The notes below the pieces were generated by a model. It saw only the letters and a program-made list of their open reading frames with translations, searched no databases and was not told where the DNA came from. Below, in pieces: positions 25,716 to 34,131 of a stretch of 64,000 bases of DNA (within the stretch, counting starts at the first letter, position 1; each line of letters begins with the position of its first letter). Both the position numbers and the translations under genes were made by a program. The stretch is from an uncultured Bacilli bacterium (lineage in GTDB: Bacteria; Bacillota_I; Bacilli_A; RF39; UBA660), in contig CANPXE010000003.1 of assembly GCA_947585665.1 (NCBI GenBank), forward strand, positions 47,524 to 111,523, in the 5' to 3' direction.

Positions 25716-27284
25716 ATGGATAGAGAAGAAGAAATTCGTGTGATAGGTCCAACTATTGAGTTGCCACAACCGCAACCGCAACCACAACAACAACCAGGAA
25801 TGGAAGATGGTTTACAACTTGCAGTAGTTAGCAAAGAAATGGATCCACCTCCTCATGATAAAGTATTGGATAATAAGGTGGAAATTGTAAACATATTTAT
25901 TGATGGTCGTAAAGAAGGAGTTCAGCTTATTGTAGTAGATGATCCAACTAGAGAGACTAAAGGTGAATTTGTTGTTTTAAGTGCAAGTTATATTGAACGT
26001 AGTGAGGAAGAGGTTTTGCTTGATGATGCACCACCAGCAAGACGTAATTATATAACTGCTCCTGCTGTAGATGTTTTAGGCTTAATGGGTCAAATTTTGG
26101 TAGAGAAGAAAAAGGATCCAACATGTAATCCAGAAGTGTTTTTACATGCTAGTAAAAAAGATCAACTTGCAAGCATTCTTTCATCATTACCACTTGTATA
26201 TTTTTTAAATGGTTGGCCACAACAATTAGCTCTCAATATTACACAACATTTATCTAGTGTTATTAGTATTTTAATTGAAAGATGTAAGACTAAATTAGGT
26301 GTTGAAGTAGTTCCAGGAAAATTAGATGAAACAATTGATAAAATTACTTCACTAGATGATAAATTGGTTGAAAAATTTGCTCATGAGTTTTCAAGAGATG
26401 TGCGTCATCCTAAATTGAATCATAATGATATGACTTTAGATGCAAGTATGAATGTTACTGATTCTAATTTTGGTAAATCACAAGTTGTTAGTGAAGAGAT
26501 GAAAAATGCGGCTTTTGATGTTTCTTCTTTAGAAGATGAAAAAGATAGTAAAGAATTAATTCCTAACAATAATGAACTTAATACTGGTGATGTTATGCCA
26601 GAACAACAACCTTCAAAACCATCAATTCCTGAAGAACCAATACTAGACGAAAGTATCATAAATCCTTTAGAAGCATCTGGAAATATTGGTCCAAGTACAA
26701 CTGATGAAATTCAAAAACCAATTCAAGATAATTTAGAAGTTCCTAGTGATTTAAAAGTAGAAAGCAATTATATTCCACTACATGATCCATTAGTTATGCC
26801 TACGCAAGTTACACAAGAATCAGTTGCTGCAGCTAGAAAAATTGACCAAGGTTATAATGCTGAGTCATCAGTAGTTGATACAGAAAAACAAACTTTAGGA
26901 CCTGTAATGGATCAATTCAGTAAAAAAGAAAATGTTCCAAAAGATTATAAGCAATCTCCTATTAGTCAAGATACTATGATAAATCCTGGAAGTAATTTGG
27001 AGGTTGATTCAAGTAAGGCTTTTGTTCAACCAAATTCTACAGTAGCACCTTCTCAAGTGCCAGATGATATTAGTAGAACAACAGTTATTAATCCATCATA
27101 TACAAAGCCAAATGATACACCTCAACTAGATAATACTCCTGCTAATGTTTCTTCTAGTGACAAAAATGCAGGTTCTAATATACAAGAATATGGAGAAAAA
27201 CTTGGTATTTGGAATAATGATAGTATAAAATTTGATGAGAAAGTTGCTGATAGTGATCTTAACAAAAATTTACCAATTAAATAA
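25716..27284 (+). CDS. Unrecognised 522-residue protein, partly disordered
   Basis: I do not recognise the family. SD AGAGGTG. The N-terminus has a Pro-Gln run (residues about 18-28). A folded-looking region covers residues about 50-230, with an apparent beta-rich part (VEIVNIFIDG to SASYIE) and a helical part around LPLVYFLNGWPQQLAL. Residues about 235-522 look disordered and rich in Pro, Ser, Asn and Asp, with the short motif INP recurring (for example IINPLEAS, MINPGSN, VINPSYT). No signal peptide or membrane segment. It is inserted between rsmA and yabG, which are neighbours in B. subtilis, and has its own promoter. Confidence 0.75.
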   Translation: MDREEEIRVIGPTIELPQPQPQPQQQPGMEDGLQLAVVSKEMDPPPHDKVLDNKVEIVNIFIDGRKEGVQLIVVDDPTRETKGEFVVLSASYIERSEEEVLLDDAPPARRNYITAPAVDVLGLMGQILVEKKKDPTCNPEVFLHASKKDQLASILSSLPLVYFLNGWPQQLALNITQHLSSVISILIERCKTKLGVEVVPGKLDETIDKITSLDDKLVEKFAHEFSRDVRHPKLNHNDMTLDASMNVTDSNFGKSQVVSEEMKNAAFDVSSLEDEKDSKELIPNNNELNTGDVMPEQQPSKPSIPEEPILDESIINPLEASGNIGPSTTDEIQKPIQDNLEVPSDLKVESNYIPLHDPLVMPTQVTQESVAAARKIDQGYNAESSVVDTEKQTLGPVMDQFSKKENVPKDYKQSPISQDTMINPGSNLEVDSSKAFVQPNSTVAPSQVPDDISRTTVINPSYTKPNDTPQLDNTPANVSSSDKNAGSNIQEYGEKLGIWNNDSIKFDEKVADSDLNKNLPIK

Positions 27285-27312
27285 TTTGAATTAATAATAA
27301 TAAAATTAAAAG

Positions 27313-27320
27313 CATATAAT
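27313..27320 (+). promoter_or_regulatory. Possible sporulation sigma -10 upstream of yabG
   Basis: CATATAAT (27313-27320) resembles the sigma-E/sigma-K -10 element; yabG is sigma-K dependent in B. subtilis. No clear -35. Confidence 0.3.
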
Positions 27321-27337
27321 TTCGTGGAGATGATTAT

Positions 27338-28108
27338 ATGCTTTTTAATATTGGTGATTTAGTTACAAGAAAATCACATAATAATGATGTCGTCTTTGAA
27401 ATATTGAAGATAGAGGATAAGATTGCCTATCTTAAGGGTAAAGATATTCGTCTTTATGCGGATAGTGAAGTAGAAGATCTAGTAATTGCAACGGAAGATA
27501 AAAGTGATAATGATGATGATAGTATTACGCGTATGAAAGAAGAAATTATGCTTGATCGCAGTGAATATTTTTATCTTCCTGGTAAAGTTTTGCACATCGA
27601 TGGTGATGATGAGTATTTAGAACGTTGTATGAAATTCTATAATGATTTAAAAATTATGGCTTATGGTGTTAAAATTCAAGAACAAGATATTCCTTATGAA
27701 GTAACTAATTATTTAAATAAATTTAAACCTAATATTTTAGTTATTACTGGACATGATGCTATGTACAATCGTGATAATAAAGTCAGTTATAAAAATAGTG
27801 ATAATTTTATTAAAGCTATTGAAGAAGCTCGTAAATATGAAGACAACCAAGAACGCTTGATAATTGTTGCGGGAGCATGTCAGTCCAATTATGAAGAATT
27901 GATTAAGAGTGGTGCCAACTTTGCTAGTAGTCCTAAAAGAGTTAACATTCATGCCCTAGATCCTGCTATTATTGCGTCATCCATTGCTTTGTCAGACAGA
28001 AGTACACCAATTGATTTATTAGATATAATTGAAAGAACTAAGTATAAAGAAGAGGGCGTTGGCGGTATTATCACTAATGGTACTATGTATAAGGGGTATC
28101 CACGATGA
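27338..28108 (+). CDS. yabG: Sporulation-specific protease YabG
   Basis: 256 residues. Cysteine-type protease that trims spore coat and related proteins. Seen: FNIGDLVTRKSHNNDVVFEI at the N-terminus, YLPGKVLHIDGD near residue 80, VITGHDA near 135, GACQSNYEEL near 187 with the conserved Cys, and SSPKRVNIHALDP near 202. Length is a little under the B. subtilis protein (290). Overlaps veg by 4 bp. Its presence supports true sporulation capacity. Confidence 0.92.
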   Translation: MLFNIGDLVTRKSHNNDVVFEILKIEDKIAYLKGKDIRLYADSEVEDLVIATEDKSDNDDDSITRMKEEIMLDRSEYFYLPGKVLHIDGDDEYLERCMKFYNDLKIMAYGVKIQEQDIPYEVTNYLNKFKPNILVITGHDAMYNRDNKVSYKNSDNFIKAIEEARKYEDNQERLIIVAGACQSNYEELIKSGANFASSPKRVNIHALDPAIIASSIALSDRSTPIDLLDIIERTKYKEEGVGGIITNGTMYKGYPR

Positions 28109-28311
28109 ATATAGAAAAGATAAAGACCAAGATAGAAGGAATAAAGAATCAAAAGAAGCATTTTAAAATAAATGGTTCACGAAATCAAATCGAAGAATTT
28201 GATGGTATTATTACTGAATCATACAATTATATATTTGTCGTCGAAACAGAAAATGTCAAGAAAAGTTTTAGTTATTCTGATGTATTAATAAATAATATTG
28301 AGATTTCCTAG
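28105..28311 (+). CDS. veg: Veg-family protein
   Basis: 68 residues, start overlapping the yabG stop. Veg is a small SH3-like-fold protein linked in B. subtilis to biofilm control and spore outgrowth. Seen: the central GIITESYNYIFVVE and FSYSDVLINNIEI, which match the family (GILAETYPSVFVI and SYSYADILTETVEL). In B. subtilis veg follows yabG. Confidence 0.88.
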   Translation: MNIEKIKTKIEGIKNQKKHFKINGSRNQIEEFDGIITESYNYIFVVETENVKKSFSYSDVLINNIEIS

Positions 28312-28326
28312 AAAATGCAAAAAATA

Positions 28327-28380
28327 TTGACTTTTCATATATATAATACTAAAATTAAAGTATAAAGTTAGATACTTTAA
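28327..28380 (+). promoter_or_regulatory. spoVG promoter with 9-bp inverted repeat
   Basis: TTGACT (28327-28332), 17-bp spacer, TAAAAT (28350-28355). TTAAAGTAT (28355-28363) and ATACTTTAA (28372-28380) are perfect inverted repeats around 8 bases, spanning the likely start site; a candidate operator or 5' hairpin just before the SD. Confidence 0.5.
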
Positions 28381-28397
28381 GAGGGAGGATATACAGA

Positions 28398-28679
28398 ATG
28401 AAAATAACATCTGTAAATGTACGCAAGATCAATAAGGAAAGTTCTCGTATGAAAGGAATAGCATCAGTATTAATTGATGATAGTTTTGCTGTACACGACA
28501 TTAGAATTATTGAAGGAGACAATGGTTTGTTTATTGCTATGCCAAGTAGAAAGACTGCTACTGGTGGATATCGTGATATAGCACATCCTATTAATCCACA
28601 AGTTCGTACAATGTTCGAAGAAGCAATTTTTGAAGCATACGAAAATGCTGAAGAACCAACTACTGACGAAGAGGAATAA
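28398..28679 (+). CDS. spoVG: SpoVG RNA/DNA-binding regulator
   Basis: 93 residues, SD GGGAGG. SpoVG is a small conserved regulator affecting septation during sporulation and virulence genes in other Bacillota. Seen: [30 protein letters not shown] and FIAMPSRKT, followed by the helix [20 protein letters not shown]. The C-terminus is acidic. Ends at a clear terminator. Confidence 0.97.
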   Translation: MKITSVNVRKINKESSRMKGIASVLIDDSFAVHDIRIIEGDNGLFIAMPSRKTATGGYRDIAHPINPQVRTMFEEAIFEAYENAEEPTTDEEE

Positions 28680-28683
28680 TAAG

Positions 28684-28705
28684 AAAGGCCAAAAGGTCTT
28701 TTTTT
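28684..28705 (+). terminator. Terminator after spoVG
   Basis: AAAGGCC (28684-28690) pairs, with one G-U, with GGTCTTT (28695-28701); T run. Confidence 0.75.
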
Positions 28706-28732
28706 ATCACATAAAAATCAGGGAGGTAAAAA

Positions 28733-29152
28733 ATGGAAGTAGGATATAATAGAGATGAGACTTTATTACTTGTAAGAAGTTATTATGAAAAAGTAAAAGG
28801 TGTTAATGGTGTACAAATAGTTGTTGAACGTGACTTCTTTAAAAATAAATTGAGTAGTTTAATTGGTGAAAATAGTTGCCAAGATCTTGATGACGAACCA
28901 CTTTTTGTCGTTAGAGGGAGATATGACAATGAATTAAATTTAAAAGTAAATATTGCTGAAAATGTAACACCTAGAAGTCTTAAAGCAATTTTAGGTGTTG
29001 TCTTGAAAGATGAGCCTTTTACAGTTGATAGTGTGCAAGTTACATATCGTCGCATGGGTGATTGTAATTGGCCAACATTAGATTTTAATGGTATAAAACT
29101 AGGAGTAACACCTAAGACAAAAATTAAACAAAAAGTAAAAACAGTTAAATAA
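28733..29152 (+). CDS. Unrecognised 139-residue protein
   Basis: SD GGGAGG. I do not recognise the family. Soluble, mixed alpha/beta, with a basic C-terminal tail (PKTKIKQKVKTVK) that could bind nucleic acid or be disordered. No signal peptide or membrane segment. It lies alone between spoVG and yabP, with terminators on both sides, so it is a single-gene unit. The C-terminal codons are part of its terminator stem. Confidence 0.65.
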   Translation: MEVGYNRDETLLLVRSYYEKVKGVNGVQIVVERDFFKNKLSSLIGENSCQDLDDEPLFVVRGRYDNELNLKVNIAENVTPRSLKAILGVVLKDEPFTVDSVQVTYRRMGDCNWPTLDFNGIKLGVTPKTKIKQKVKTVK

Positions 29153-29163
29153 CTGTTTTTTTT
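29137..29163 (+). terminator. Terminator at the end of the 139-residue gene
   Basis: AAAAACAGTT (29137-29146) pairs perfectly with AACTGTTTTT (29151-29160), then T. Confidence 0.8.
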
Positions 29164-29182
29164 AATATAAATATTTTTCTTA

Positions 29183-29190
29183 CATATAAT
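29183..29190 (+). promoter_or_regulatory. Possible sigma-E-type -10 upstream of yabP
   Basis: CATATAAT, the same octamer as upstream of yabG. yabP is sigma-E dependent in B. subtilis. The -35 is not clear, and TATAAT inside it could equally serve sigma-A. Confidence 0.3.
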
Positions 29191-29208
29191 GCTTATAGGG
29201 AGGCTCAT

Positions 29209-29493
29209 ATGGAGAACAATATTGATAATTTTAATCACGCTATTAATCTAGTTGAAAGAAAGAGTATGTTAGTAACAGGAGTTAAAAAAATAGATAATTT
29301 TGATAGTGAAGAATTTTTAATGGATACAGTTATGGGTTATTTAATTGTTAAAGGTAAAGATTTAGAATTATTAAAATTAGATACAATGCAACAAACAGTA
29401 TCTATTAAAGGACAAATAAATAGTATGGCCTATATGGAAAATAATAAGAGTAAAGATAAAGAAACAAGTATAATTAATCGTCTTTTTAAATAA
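29209..29493 (+). CDS. yabP: Sporulation protein YabP
   Basis: 94 residues, SD GGGAGG. Mother-cell protein of the YabP/YqfC family needed for spore cortex or coat formation. The match to B. subtilis YabP is good: LVTGVKKIDNFDSEEFLMDT and GYLIVKGKDLELLKLD, then TVSIKG and a C-terminal RLFK. Stop overlaps the yabQ start by one base, as expected for a yabP-yabQ operon. Confidence 0.92.
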   Translation: MENNIDNFNHAINLVERKSMLVTGVKKIDNFDSEEFLMDTVMGYLIVKGKDLELLKLDTMQQTVSIKGQINSMAYMENNKSKDKETSIINRLFK

Positions 29494-29783
29494 TGCCTTT
29501 ATCTCAACAAATATTAACTATTTTCTCATCTTTTGGATATGGATTGTTTTTCTATTTATTAGTATATTTTAATAGAAAAATTCTTTTTCAGAAAAAATTA
29601 ACGAAGAGACTTGTTTCTAATATCTTATTTATACTTGATATGACTTTAATCTATTTTATAATGATTAGATATATTAATAATGGTATTATTACTTATTATT
29701 CTTATCTTTTTATTATTATAGGAATTATTTTTCAAAAAATTATAATTATGCGAATAAAAACTTATTTAAATAGAGATAGATAA
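29493..29783 (+). CDS. yabQ: Spore cortex protein YabQ (short)
   Basis: 96 residues. Membrane protein with about three hydrophobic segments (residues 5-25, 42-60, 65-85). It starts at the yabP stop and matches the N-terminal membrane part of YabQ; B. subtilis YabQ is about twice as long, so this is a reduced form or a family of shorter proteins. divIC, the next gene in B. subtilis, is absent. Confidence 0.78.
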   Translation: MPLSQQILTIFSSFGYGLFFYLLVYFNRKILFQKKLTKRLVSNILFILDMTLIYFIMIRYINNGIITYYSYLFIIIGIIFQKIIIMRIKTYLNRDR

Positions 29784-29793
29784 ATTTATTTTT

Positions 29794-29824
29794 AAAGACT
29801 AGTTTTATAACTTGTCTTTTTTAA
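29794..29824 (+). terminator. Terminator after yabQ
   Basis: AAAGACTAG (29794-29802) pairs with CTTGTCTTT (29811-29819) with one mismatch; T run. Confidence 0.65.
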
Positions 29825-29853
29825 ATGACATAAAATATATTTTATAGTATAAT
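29825..29853 (+). promoter_or_regulatory. Promoter of the DHH-rplI-dnaB operon
   Basis: ATGACA (29825-29830), 17-bp spacer, TATAAT (29848-29853). Confidence 0.65.
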
Positions 29854-29881
29854 ATAGATAAAGAATTTTAAGGAGGCAGAA

Positions 29882-30850
29882 ATGAGGATACAAGCGAAAA
29901 TTAAAGAAATAAACAAAATGATTGAACAAGCAACGTCTGTCTTTTTGATGGCGCATCGTGATTTGGATTTGGATGCGATTAATAGTTGTATAGGAATGGA
30001 TTTTTATGTTAAGTCTAAAAAGAAGAAATCTTATATAATTATTGATGATGAAGAACAAGAATTAGGTGTTAAAAAAGTATTAGAAGTAGAAAGAAAAAAG
30101 ATAAATGTTATTAGAAGTCGTAGACTAAATGAATATCGTGATGAAAATAGTCTTTTAATTGTTTTAGATACGAGTAAGTCTAAGATTACGCAAAATCCTG
30201 ATGTCATTTATGAATTTAATAAAGTTATTAATATTGATCATCATGATGTATCAAGAGAGAGTTTAAGATGTGATTTAAGAGTTATTGATGAAGATGTTTC
30301 TAGTACTTGTGAAATGATTACTAATTTCTTAAGAGAAAATAATATGAAAATAACAAGACGCCTTGCGACATTATTATTGTCTGGGATTGTTCTTGATACT
30401 AATAATTTTAGGTTAAAGACTTCTAGTGAAACATTTTATATTGCTTATTATTTGATGATGTGTGGAGCTAATATGAATGATGTTAATGAGTTATTAAAGC
30501 AAAATATTCATGATTACATCAAACGTCAAAAAATAATTTCTTCTGTTAAAGTTGTTAGGGGGATCGCTATTGGTCATGGTCTTCAAAGAAGTGAATATAA
30601 GAAAGAAGAAATAGCCAAGAGTGCTGATAGTCTCTTAACTTTTAGTAAGATTAAAGCATCTTTTGTGATTGCTAATATTTCTAAGAATGAGATTGGTATT
30701 AGTGGACGTTCGACTGGTGAAATAAATGTTGGTAAGATTTTAGAACAATTTGGTGGTGGCGGGGATGAAAACGAAGGTGCTGCGCAAATTGAAAATTCTA
30801 ATGTTAAAAAAACAATGGAGGAGTTGTTAAAAATAATTAGAAATCTTTAG
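29882..30850 (+). CDS. DHH/DHHA1 phosphoesterase, GdpP-like but without membrane and sensor domains
   Basis: 322 residues, SD AGGAGG. Position before rplI and dnaB is that of gdpP (yybT), the c-di-AMP phosphodiesterase, but the two membrane helices, PAS and GGDEF regions are missing and only the DHH-DHHA1 part is present. Metal ligands are kept: H25, D29 and D31 in [11 protein letters not shown] in VLDTSK, DHH in NIDHHD and D in GIVLDTNNF. The DHHA1 motif normally GGGGH reads [12 protein letters not shown], with Asp near 295 in place of His. It may be a cytosolic c-di-AMP or pApA hydrolase (Pde2/NrnA type) or have altered specificity. Confidence 0.85.
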   Translation: MRIQAKIKEINKMIEQATSVFLMAHRDLDLDAINSCIGMDFYVKSKKKKSYIIIDDEEQELGVKKVLEVERKKINVIRSRRLNEYRDENSLLIVLDTSKSKITQNPDVIYEFNKVINIDHHDVSRESLRCDLRVIDEDVSSTCEMITNFLRENNMKITRRLATLLLSGIVLDTNNFRLKTSSETFYIAYYLMMCGANMNDVNELLKQNIHDYIKRQKIISSVKVVRGIAIGHGLQRSEYKKEEIAKSADSLLTFSKIKASFVIANISKNEIGISGRSTGEINVGKILEQFGGGGDENEGAAQIENSNVKKTMEELLKIIRNL

Positions 30851-30858
30851 GAGGTATT

Positions 30859-31299
30859 ATGAAAGTTATCTTTTTAAAGGATGTTAGGGGTCAAGGTAAA
30901 AAAGGTGATATTAAAGAAGTAAAAGATGGTTATGCGCAAAACTTTTTAATCGCTAGAGGGTTTGCGGAAAAATTGACGGAACAAAGTCTTGGACGTTATC
31001 AAAGAGAGAAGAAACAAGAAGCAGAAATAGATGCTGAATATCGTAAAAAAGCTTTGGAATTAAAAGAAAAGTTAAAAGATGTAACATTACATTTTAAAGT
31101 TAAAACAGGTGCTTCTGATAAAGTTTTTGGAAGTGTAAGTCCTAAGCAAATAAAAGATGAATTAGAGAAAAAGGGATATACTCTTGATAAGAAACAAATT
31201 GAACTTGATCATTCTCTTTCAGCACTTGGATATCATGATGTAAAGCTAGTTTTATATAAAGAAGTTGAAGTAAAAATTAGAGTTCAATTGGAAAAATAG
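30859..31299 (+). CDS. rplI: Ribosomal protein bL9
   Basis: 146 residues, SD AGGAGG. Seen: [29 protein letters not shown] and the C-terminal domain with [11 protein letters not shown]. Same gdpP-rplI-dnaB order as B. subtilis. Confidence 0.98.
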   Translation: MKVIFLKDVRGQGKKGDIKEVKDGYAQNFLIARGFAEKLTEQSLGRYQREKKQEAEIDAEYRKKALELKEKLKDVTLHFKVKTGASDKVFGSVSPKQIKDELEKKGYTLDKKQIELDHSLSALGYHDVKLVLYKEVEVKIRVQLEK

Positions 31300-31310
31300 G
31301 AAGTGAAATT

Positions 31311-32654
31311 ATGGCAGTAAAAGAAATACCACATAATCCAGAAGCGGAACAAGCTGTTATTGGTTCTATGTTCTTAGAGCGTGGTGCTTTACAAAAAGCT
31401 TGTGAAACTTTAACAGGTGAATCTTTTTATCAAAATAATAATGCAAAGATTTTTGCTACTATTAAAGAAATGGCTGATAATAAAGTTCCAGTTGATTTAA
31501 CGACTGTTACAACAGAGTTAAAAAATAAAAATATATTGAATGAAGTTGGTGGTGTTGAGTACTTAACAGAAATACTAGATAATACAGTTAGTGCTGCTAA
31601 TGTTGATCAATATATTAAATCTGTTGAAGATGCATCAATGCTAAGAAAATTAATTGAAGTTAGTACAGATATTACAACAATGGCTTATTCTTCAGAAAAA
31701 AGTGTTAATGAAACGATTGATGAAGCTGAAAGAAAGATTTTAAGTGTCGTTAAAAATAAACGTTCAACAGAATTTAAGACGATTAAAGATGTCTTGGTAA
31801 AGACACAACAGAATTTGGAATTTTTATCACAATCTAAAGGCGAAGTTACTGGTATTGCGACAGGATGGTATGATATTGATAAACTTACAACAGGATTACA
31901 TGAGGGTCAATTAATTATTATTGCGGCTCGTCCTGCCATGGGAAAAACAGCATTTGCTGTTAATCTTGCCACTAATGTTGCTTTAAATGGTAAACCAGTT
32001 GCTTTATTTAACTTGGAAATGAATGCTGAACAGTTAGCTAATCGTATGTTATCATCTTTAGGACAAGTTGAAGGAAAAAAACTAGCTACAGGTAATTTAT
32101 TAAATGATGACTGGAAGAGAGTCAATGAAGCTATTAGTCAATTATCTGATGCTAAACTATATATGGATGACACACCAGGAATTACAATTGGTGAAATAAG
32201 AAGTAAATGTCGAAGACTTGCTAACAGTGAGGAAGGGCTTGGCTTAGTCATAGTCGATTACTTACAACAAGTATCTACTAATGGAAACTATGGTAGTAAT
32301 CGTCAACAAGAAGTAGCGGACATTTCTCGTGCTTTAAAATTGATGGCTTTAGAGCTAAACGTTCCAGTTGTTGCTCTTGCGCAATTATCACGTGCTGTTG
32401 ATTCACGTGAAAATAAGCGACCAATGATCAGTGACTTACGTGAATCTGGTTCTATTGAGCAAGATGCTGATATAGTAGCATTCTTATATCGTGAAGATTA
32501 TTATAACAAAGAAAAAGTAACTGATAATAACACTAGTATTAGTGAATTCATTGTCGCAAAACATCGTAATGGTCCAACAGCTACTATTGAATTATTATTT
32601 AAACGTGATACTTCAACTTTTTTAAGTTATCGTAGTGATATGAAGGGAGAATAA
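31311..32654 (+). CDS. dnaB: Replicative DNA helicase
   Basis: 447 residues. Hexameric helicase at the fork (DnaC in B. subtilis). Seen: N-terminal IPHNPEAEQAVIGSMFL, Walker A ARPAMGKTAFAVN near residue 206, NLEMNAEQLANRM near 238, Walker B LVIVDYLQ near 312 and the QLSRAVDSRENKRPMISDLR segment near 357. The last segment contains a 13/16 parS-like sequence at the DNA level, probably from codon choice. Confidence 0.98.
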   Translation: MAVKEIPHNPEAEQAVIGSMFLERGALQKACETLTGESFYQNNNAKIFATIKEMADNKVPVDLTTVTTELKNKNILNEVGGVEYLTEILDNTVSAANVDQYIKSVEDASMLRKLIEVSTDITTMAYSSEKSVNETIDEAERKILSVVKNKRSTEFKTIKDVLVKTQQNLEFLSQSKGEVTGIATGWYDIDKLTTGLHEGQLIIIAARPAMGKTAFAVNLATNVALNGKPVALFNLEMNAEQLANRMLSSLGQVEGKKLATGNLLNDDWKRVNEAISQLSDAKLYMDDTPGITIGEIRSKCRRLANSEEGLGLVIVDYLQQVSTNGNYGSNRQQEVADISRALKLMALELNVPVVALAQLSRAVDSRENKRPMISDLRESGSIEQDADIVAFLYREDYYNKEKVTDNNTSISEFIVAKHRNGPTATIELLFKRDTSTFLSYRSDMKGE

Positions 32655-32655
32655 T

Positions 32656-34131
32656 ATGGATAAGAAGACTATTTTTTTCGTTATCTTAGCCTTATTACTT
32701 AGTTCTACTGTTTTTCTATTTGGTGTTGATAAAGTAAAAACACCACAAACAGTATATAAAGTATATTTGGATGGAAAAACAATTGGTTTAATTAATTCTA
32801 AGAAGGAATTAGAAACATATATTGATCAGGAACAAAACAATATTAAAGAAAGATATGGGGTTGATAAGGTATATTTACCTAATAACTTAGATATTGAAAA
32901 AGAAACAACATATAGTGACAATATCAGTAGTGTTGAAGATATTTATAAAAAGATTGTTGACATTGCACCTTTTACTATTAATGGTTATGAAATAAAGATT
33001 AAAGGTGTTGAAGAGATGACTGAGGATGGTGTTGAACAAACTAAGACAGTTAAGCTATTTGTTTTAGATAAAGATCTTTTCAGTGAAGCAACTGAGGGAA
33101 CTATACAAGCTTTCATTGATGAAAATACTTATGATGCTTTTCGTAATAATAAACAAAAAGAAATAGAAGATGTTGGAAAGAAAGTAGAAAATCTTTATAT
33201 TCAAAATAACATAACTATTAAAAAGACTAATATTTCTACTGAAGAACAAATTTTTACGACACCAGAAGATTTAAGTCAATATTTATTATTTGGAACTTTG
33301 GAAACACAAAAAGACTATAAAGTAAAAAGTGGGGAAACAATTGAAGATATTGCTTTTAATCATAAGATGTCAACAAATGAATTCTTAGTAGCTAACCCGG
33401 AAATTACTAATGAAAATGTTTTATTGACAGAAGGCGAAACTGTTAATATTGGTACGATTAATCCGGCTTTTAAAGTAATTGAAGAAGATTATGTTGTTGA
33501 ATATCAAACAATTGATTATCATACGACTTATGAGTATGATAATACTCTTCCTAAAGGAACAGAACGTGTTAAACGTGAAGGAGTTGATGGTAAAGCCAAA
33601 GTATCATATATTGTTAAAAAGGCCAATGGTGAAATCTTGAGTACAGAGACACAATCAACAGAAACAATTAAAGAAGCTCAAAATAAGATTGTTATTCGTG
33701 GAACAAAAGTTGTATCAGGTGTTGGTGTTAGTATTGGTGGTGTTTGGTTCTGGCCAACGGAGAAACCTTATACACTTAATAGTCCTTATGGTTATCGTGG
33801 TGGTAAACTTCATACTGGTACTGATATAGGTGGATCTTATGGTTCTAATATTTATGCTTCTAATAATGGTGTTGTTGTTGAATCTGGTTATACTGGATAT
33901 AATGGTAACTATATCATCATCAATCATAATAATGGATATTATACGACATATGGTCACTTGTCTAAACGTTTAGTTCAAGCTGGTGAAACAGTTGAAATGG
34001 GACAAGTAATTGGTAAAATGGGACAAACAGGATATGCAACTGGAGTACATTTACACTTCAGTATTTGGAAAGGATATCCATTCCGCGGTGGTACAAGTTA
34101 TAATGCGATGCGTGTGTTGAAGTTCAAATAA
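32656..34131 (+). CDS. Secreted or anchored M23 peptidase with LysM and G5 domains
   Basis: 491 residues. Order: N-terminal membrane anchor (residues about 5-24); a beta/alpha stalk region; LysM (YKVKSGETIEDIAFNHKM near residue 223); G5 domain near residues 278-350 (VEYQTIDYHTTYEYDNTLPKG onward); catalytic M23 LytM domain from about 365, with zinc ligands in HTGTDIGG and HLHFS. All ligands for an active endopeptidase are present. It probably cleaves peptidoglycan cross-bridges. It sits 1 bp after dnaB and overlaps walJ, in place of purA and the walRKHI genes. Confidence 0.9.
   Translation: MDKKTIFFVILALLLSSTVFLFGVDKVKTPQTVYKVYLDGKTIGLINSKKELETYIDQEQNNIKERYGVDKVYLPNNLDIEKETTYSDNISSVEDIYKKIVDIAPFTINGYEIKIKGVEEMTEDGVEQTKTVKLFVLDKDLFSEATEGTIQAFIDENTYDAFRNNKQKEIEDVGKKVENLYIQNNITIKKTNISTEEQIFTTPEDLSQYLLFGTLETQKDYKVKSGETIEDIAFNHKMSTNEFLVANPEITNENVLLTEGETVNIGTINPAFKVIEEDYVVEYQTIDYHTTYEYDNTLPKGTERVKREGVDGKAKVSYIVKKANGEILSTETQSTETIKEAQNKIVIRGTKVVSGVGVSIGGVWFWPTEKPYTLNSPYGYRGGKLHTGTDIGGSYGSNIYASNNGVVVESGYTGYNGNYIIINHNNGYYTTYGHLSKRLVQAGETVEMGQVIGKMGQTGYATGVHLHFSIWKGYPFRGGTSYNAMRVLKFK

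Noticed and set aside
25716..27284. Prophage or surface adhesin origin for the 522-residue protein
   Set aside because: No signal peptide, anchor, integrase or repeats of att type nearby; base composition like neighbours.
32207..32213. TGTCGAA in dnaB
   Set aside because: Inside a coding region of a conserved gene with no promoter nearby.
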